Assembly (NCBI GenBank): GCA_021234155.1
Contig: JAJEKV010000002.1
Location: forward strand, 7,147,046-7,211,045
Length of the DNA: 64,000 nt
Reading direction: 5' to 3'
Source of the DNA: Isoetes taiwanensis
Lineage: Eukaryota > Streptophyta > Lycopodiopsida > Isoetales > Isoetaceae
The notes under the pieces are model-generated. The model had not been told where the DNA came from. It searched no databases and saw only the letters and a program-made list of their open reading frames with translations. The translations under genes and the position numbers were made by a program. The first letter of the stretch is position 1, and each line of letters begins with the position of its first letter. Of this stretch, positions 59,161 through 64,000 are shown piece after piece.

Positions 59161-60481
59161 TGGTCTCATTTGTTTGTATCCTTGATTTCACTTTATGGAA
59201 GCACCAACATAGCATAGCCAGTCTACAAAGGTGCATAAAATTTCTAATATGTAAATATTATCTCATAAAGATCCTATTGTTTCTTATGGGTTCAGAATGG
59301 AATGGAAAATCTTCAATTCTAGCATCTGATGCAATGTTACAATATTAGCGACATGTTTCAAAGCGAAGAATTGCCACATTGTCACGGTCCCATTTCAGTA
59401 GTGTATGATAATACCCTGATTGTGGAGCACTAAGCCAGTTAGAAGCTCTTTCTTCTTTATGCTTGATATTCACAATATAGCTTTTATGGTGGTCATCATG
59501 TTAATCCTTAATTTCAAAACCTCTTAAGTAAAGGAAACTGAAACCTATTGGTAAAAGAATTGATACGCTCCAGTGATGTAAGAGTACTCAATCCCAGCAA
59601 TGAAGGCAATCTGCGTACCATCAGAGTAATTTCATCCCTGCAAATATTTTACAACTGTTTATATAAAAAACGAAGTCGTTACATTTGAATTCACCAGACA
59701 ATAGATCATTGAAGCATTGAAATACAAACAAGGCTTTTAGTGTATTAGCCATTGGCATGTAAAAGCAGCCAGGTTCTTGGAACAACAGGAAAACAGACAT
59801 ACCTAGTGTATCCCAATTGCGCAAGATATTGTATGGTCGGCATTAAATTTTTCTCAACACTAAGAGTGAGCAAATGCCCTGCCATTTCTTACCAGTTGCT
59901 TAAAGAACGACTGCATTTACTGAATCTATGTCTTAAGGAAAGACTGCATGTACTACATATCTGCTATGTACTACATTCCAGCATGCCCTGAAGCTTGTGC
60001 TCTGCCATATCTAAACATGACAGACCTCTGCTCTGCCATAACCAGATCTTCTCCTGCTTTGTTTATCCAAAAACTTCCCTGCTTCTCCTGCCGAATCCGT
60101 TAACCCCTTTTGTTATGAGAGGGATATGTAATCCCTAAATGGCAACCAACAACCAAAACGTTGAGAAGTGATCTTGGACCTCTCAATCCACATGGAACTG
60201 TAAAGAAAAGATGGGCTGAAGGAGAAGACAGGCCCTAGTTTTGGCAATGGATCGCGCAAAAGGAGCGATAGCATCTCCGGCAGTGCGAAAGAAGCAGGCT
60301 ACAAACTCTACCAGAGAATCCCAAAAATCCACATCCAAAAACACACGTCCACATCAAAGAAAACCATAGCCGGAAATATGAAGGGGGACGCATCGCCAAA
60401 GCGAAGAACAACCGTTTTGAATTTCCTTGAATTCCCATGGCCGTCGATGAAATCAAACGACGGAAACAACATCCACCTGCA

Positions 60482-60608
60482 TAAAAATCCCACCTGGTAG
60501 CAACGTGGACACTCTGAAATTGCTTCAAAGTGTCCACTTGCGTTAAAAATCCCACCTTGTAGCAATGTGGACACTCTGAAATTGCTTCAAAGTGTCCACT
60601 TGCGTTTG
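60482..60608. repeat. 62-bp tandem repeat, each unit a hairpin
   Basis: Two units start AAAAATCCCACCTKGTAGCA and contain GTGGACACTCTGAA-ATTGC-TTCAAAGTGTCCAC, a 14-bp stem with one mismatch and a 5-base loop. A diverged relative lies near 58005-58045. Confidence 0.8.
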
Positions 60609-60869
60609 TGCAAACGTGCTAAAAAATTCCAAAATGTCCAGATTTGGAACCGGAAATTGATTTCCGGGACGAAGCCATACCTTGAATATGCGGTACAGCC
60701 GCTCTGCTTCATCTGCCAAACCGAGACGCTCCATCTTCAGGCTCCATCCAAAAGAAGGTGTCAACCCGCACCTAAAAGCTTCGTATCAAGCCCTATCCAG
60801 GATAAAAGCTTCGTACTAAGCCCTATTCAAGACAAATTGCTTGAAGAAATCGAGGCCTACTGAGGCCCC

Positions 60870-63800
60870 CCCCTCCCGGCTTTGCTGACGAACTCCTGTT
60901 ACTTTAGGGCTTATTCTAGAGTGGCCCGTCAACGCAATAGCATGATTCTACATGATTTAGGGCAGTGAAAAGACGTACAAATCTGTGAAATTTGCTACAT
61001 GATCGCATAGAAAACAGCCAAGCAATCTTTAGATAAGTCTGCCGCAACCATGAATTCGTTTCTGCAAGAATTACCAATCATGTTTATTTGTTGTGCTTCT
61101 TGCAGAAGGTCTGCAATAAATTGCCAAACATCTTATTTCTGGCCGTTTTAATTCTGACTCCATAAAATTGAGCGAAGCCATTAGCCCTTACCCTGGCAAA
61201 CAGGTAGAAATTTGTAGGGAATTTAAGCCATCCATGGCAATTATTGAGAGCTAAATTTTTTTTTTTGGCGCATGTGTTAGCTCCTCCCGTTGATTGTTGA
61301 TTGCTTGAGAGGAATTGTTAGCCAGGAATGACCAGCCAGGTATGTTTTTCTTCACTGACGTTAATAGGAGCTATGATTTTAAATACGGCTTATAATTAGT
61401 TTCGTAAACTCAATATTCAAGATCCGTGGATTAATGGCAGCCTTGAATAGAGAAAAAAAATGCCGGATTTAAGAATGGCATTGAGGAGGGGTTTGGGTTT
61501 TTACAGAGCTCCTTTGCTTAAATCTAGGCCAGGAATTAACAGTGGGTTTTACTCCGACGCAAGCAGTGGATTTTATTCCGGCACAAGCTTAGCCTAATTT
61601 GATGGTTCTAATACCCACTTTGCAACTAGCAGCTTCGACTTTACGGTTTCTAGGCCGTTCAGAGATCCAATTTGATTATTCTGAGACTCGATTTGCAGCT
61701 TGAGTCCCTTTTTCACCTAAGTTAAGCTCGAGTCCTAAGCTTGGCGCTAATCGTGCAATCTTGATTTTTAGATAAGGGAAATTTTATCTCAATTTCATCA
61801 GATATTGAAATGGAAGAATTAAACGGACTAATGATGCCGAAATTGAAGAATTCTATTACCTGATTCATGGTATTTCGTGGTTCTTAGAATTAGAATTCCA
61901 AGGAACCCATCAGAACTTGCATGTATTTCTATATTCCGGGACTAGTTGACTTCATGCTTGCTGAAGAGATAGACAGAGCATTTAGCCGATTTTTTGTAGC
62001 CCAGTCCGGCTATATGATACACTAAATTGCATTTGTGGGTCGGCCCTGGAACTAGCTCACAGCAAGAGATTATTTTCCCCAATAACAATTGCTTTTGACA
62101 AGGTTTTGGTCCGTTTTAATCACAAGTTCTTGGCAAGGAATTAATTCATTTGAAGAATCAATTTCAAACATAGAAATTTTTTCTGTGTATAGCCACAGAA
62201 CAATTCGTACAAATTAGGAGCTCTGGTCATCGAATCCGTGGGGGAATTTAAACTTCCTTCCCTTGATGAGGACATGCAATCTGTAATGGGTTACACCCAT
62301 TCTGGCAAAACAGTTTAGAAGGGGTTTCTCTGATCTTTTCGTCGCTTTAGTGTTGGGACTAACACTAATCGACAATTTCTTTCTTGCTGCCATGTATATG
62401 CTGATCAGAACAAAAGCGTCTGTCAAACCCATCAAACAAACTCGTTCCCTGTCCTGCTTATTTACCAAACCATCAAACAAACTGCTTATTTACCAACAGC
62501 ATCGGACAAAATGATTGCTTGAAGAATAGCGACCAATAGACCCGGCCAGCTGGAGATCTTGGCCAGACAAGATCTTGCTTAAGATCAAACATCATTGTTT
62601 TCTTCGGTACCTATTTGAAGTCGAAAATGCAGGAAGAAGACAGAAAGAAGCCCTTGCCTTTGGTTAGATCTATCGCCGTCGTCCATGATACTCCAGAAAA
62701 ATAAATGCCCACGGCGCCGTCCAGTGTTGTGAGATTCAACTCCGGCGTTGGATCCTGCTCCATTTGATCGATAATGCAACAGATTTCCCATCCTCACAGT
62801 TTTTCTTATGGCATTGTGGAAACAATTGGCACAACTCTAGAACTATTGGCGAGATTTTGGGAGGGGGCAAATGATGGGCATCATTCATCCGATTTTGCGC
62901 AAAAAGAAAACAGATTACCACGAATTTTTAATGCCAGAATCATGGCTATGGCGAGATTTTGAGAAGCCTCTACGGATTTGCAGGGTGGGAATTATGATTC
63001 TGTGCGTAATGGGCCAAAAAATAAAGAACTGAGCTCTGTTTAAATCAGGGAAATCAATTTTTCTGAGAGTAGAGCCTGTTATCTATAGGTTTTGAGAAAG
63101 AAGCCGTTGACTGCAAACCCATAAACCGAGAATGGGCCTGAAACTCAGACTTTTGGATCTCCAAATCCGGCCCAATATTAGCCAAATCGGGCTGGCCTTA
63201 TTTTATTTGTTGCCACCAGAGACGGTTCAAGCATATATTCATAGTTTATGCAGGGATTGAAGCAGGAAATCGCATTCTGCTTTGACCATTTTGGCATGGA
63301 ATTTTGAGAGCATTAGAGTAGGTTATGCCGATTCTGTAAGTCCAGGCAGTCTGGAAGACTTGCTCATAGTCGGAGGTAAGGAAGAAAGAATGGCTGCTCA
63401 TGTAGATGCTCTGCGGCAACAAGTAGTTTGTAGTATATTCTTATTAGTCCCCCAGCTCCTTTCTTCTCTTCCCTGCTATTTTGTTCTTTCATGCCCAATT
63501 CCGTGGTTTTTTTTTTTTTTTTTCCAATTTTGATGTCTACTAGGCTTGTAGACCATAAAATACCTCTCTATTTTTACACCCTTCATAATATACATTATAT
63601 TCTCTTGCTTAATACTTATTTGCTATTTGGACCATACATTTAGGTTCGGGTACAGAATACATACGAAATTATGATTGAGATTTATATCTCAAGATATTAT
63701 ACATGTATTAATAAGAGGTCTTTAGTTAATAAACCTTTGACTTAAAAGTTATGTAATGGAGCTTTTTTCAAGAAAAATAAAAACTCATTTACGCATGTAA

Positions 63801-64000
63801 ATACTAGACATAGGATCGATCTCTAAAATTTTAGGGCATGAAGACACTAGGGTTATCTGACCAAGGCATCGGCGACGGATTCCCCACCGCATCGCCACAT
63901 TGAATGCTCCTTCCGGTCTCCCAAAAATACTTAGGTATGAAATTTGCCGGGCATTGATGATCTTTATGTCTTGATCATATGTTTGCATGGGATTTCCCCA
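60870..64000. other. Right end of the window without recognisable gene
   Basis: Short frames only. It includes a run of about 20 T at 63508-63527. No conserved exon, RNA gene or transposon end was recognised. Confidence 0.4.

Overview
The window is nuclear DNA from a land plant. The evidence is an intron-rich glutamate-receptor-like gene, GT-AG introns, a plant-type GH3 beta-xylosidase relic, Ty1-copia and chromodomain Ty3-gypsy elements, and AT-rich sequence crowded with nested transposons. The low gene density and heavy nesting suggest a large genome, such as a fern or other seedless plant. That placement is inference; no marker gene fixes the species.

Layout. 1-8526 and 18956-19075 hold two tandem copies of a segment of about 4.3 kb. 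Each copy carries a relic of an F-box-associated/kelch-like gene, a long AT-rich tail and a shared downstream block. The second copy is split by a 10,429-bp TIR transposon (8527-18955) with 19-bp perfect terminal repeats and a 4-bp target duplication; the uninterrupted empty site survives in the first copy. 19076-25600 holds a Ty3-gypsy chromodomain scrap and a minus-strand LINE into which a 603-bp hAT-like MITE inserted. 26700-28520 holds a minus-strand exon of unknown origin and a GH3 relic. 28845-33180 is a plus-strand LINE split by a young 2.65-kb non-autonomous LTR element. 34070-34470 is another LINE reverse-transcriptase scrap. 38720-41827 is the one clearly intact host gene, a six-exon glutamate receptor-like channel, followed by a decayed partial copy. 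43435-46408 is a TIR-flanked unit around a gene for a Crypton/DUF3504-type tyrosine-recombinase-like protein. 47788-56480 is a candidate foldback element made of alternating inverted repeats; it holds exons of an unrecognised gene and is interrupted by a nearly pristine Ty1-copia element. 57000-64000 holds a PWI-like relic, some unidentified exons and a hairpin repeat.

The most unusual object is the 10.4-kb transposon. On the minus strand it carries a DUF7869-type putative transposase. On the plus strand it carries a gene whose decayed frames show a ParB-like domain followed by a DNA-methyltransferase-like motif. At its left end sit two tandem copies of a small gene of unknown function. GC-rich near-palindromes (core ATCGCG-CGCGAT) are arrayed in the first intron of the ParB/methyltransferase gene and recur near the right end. 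The two large genes are broken by many small indels, so this copy is probably dead, but its organisation suggests a mobile element with its own DNA-modification module.
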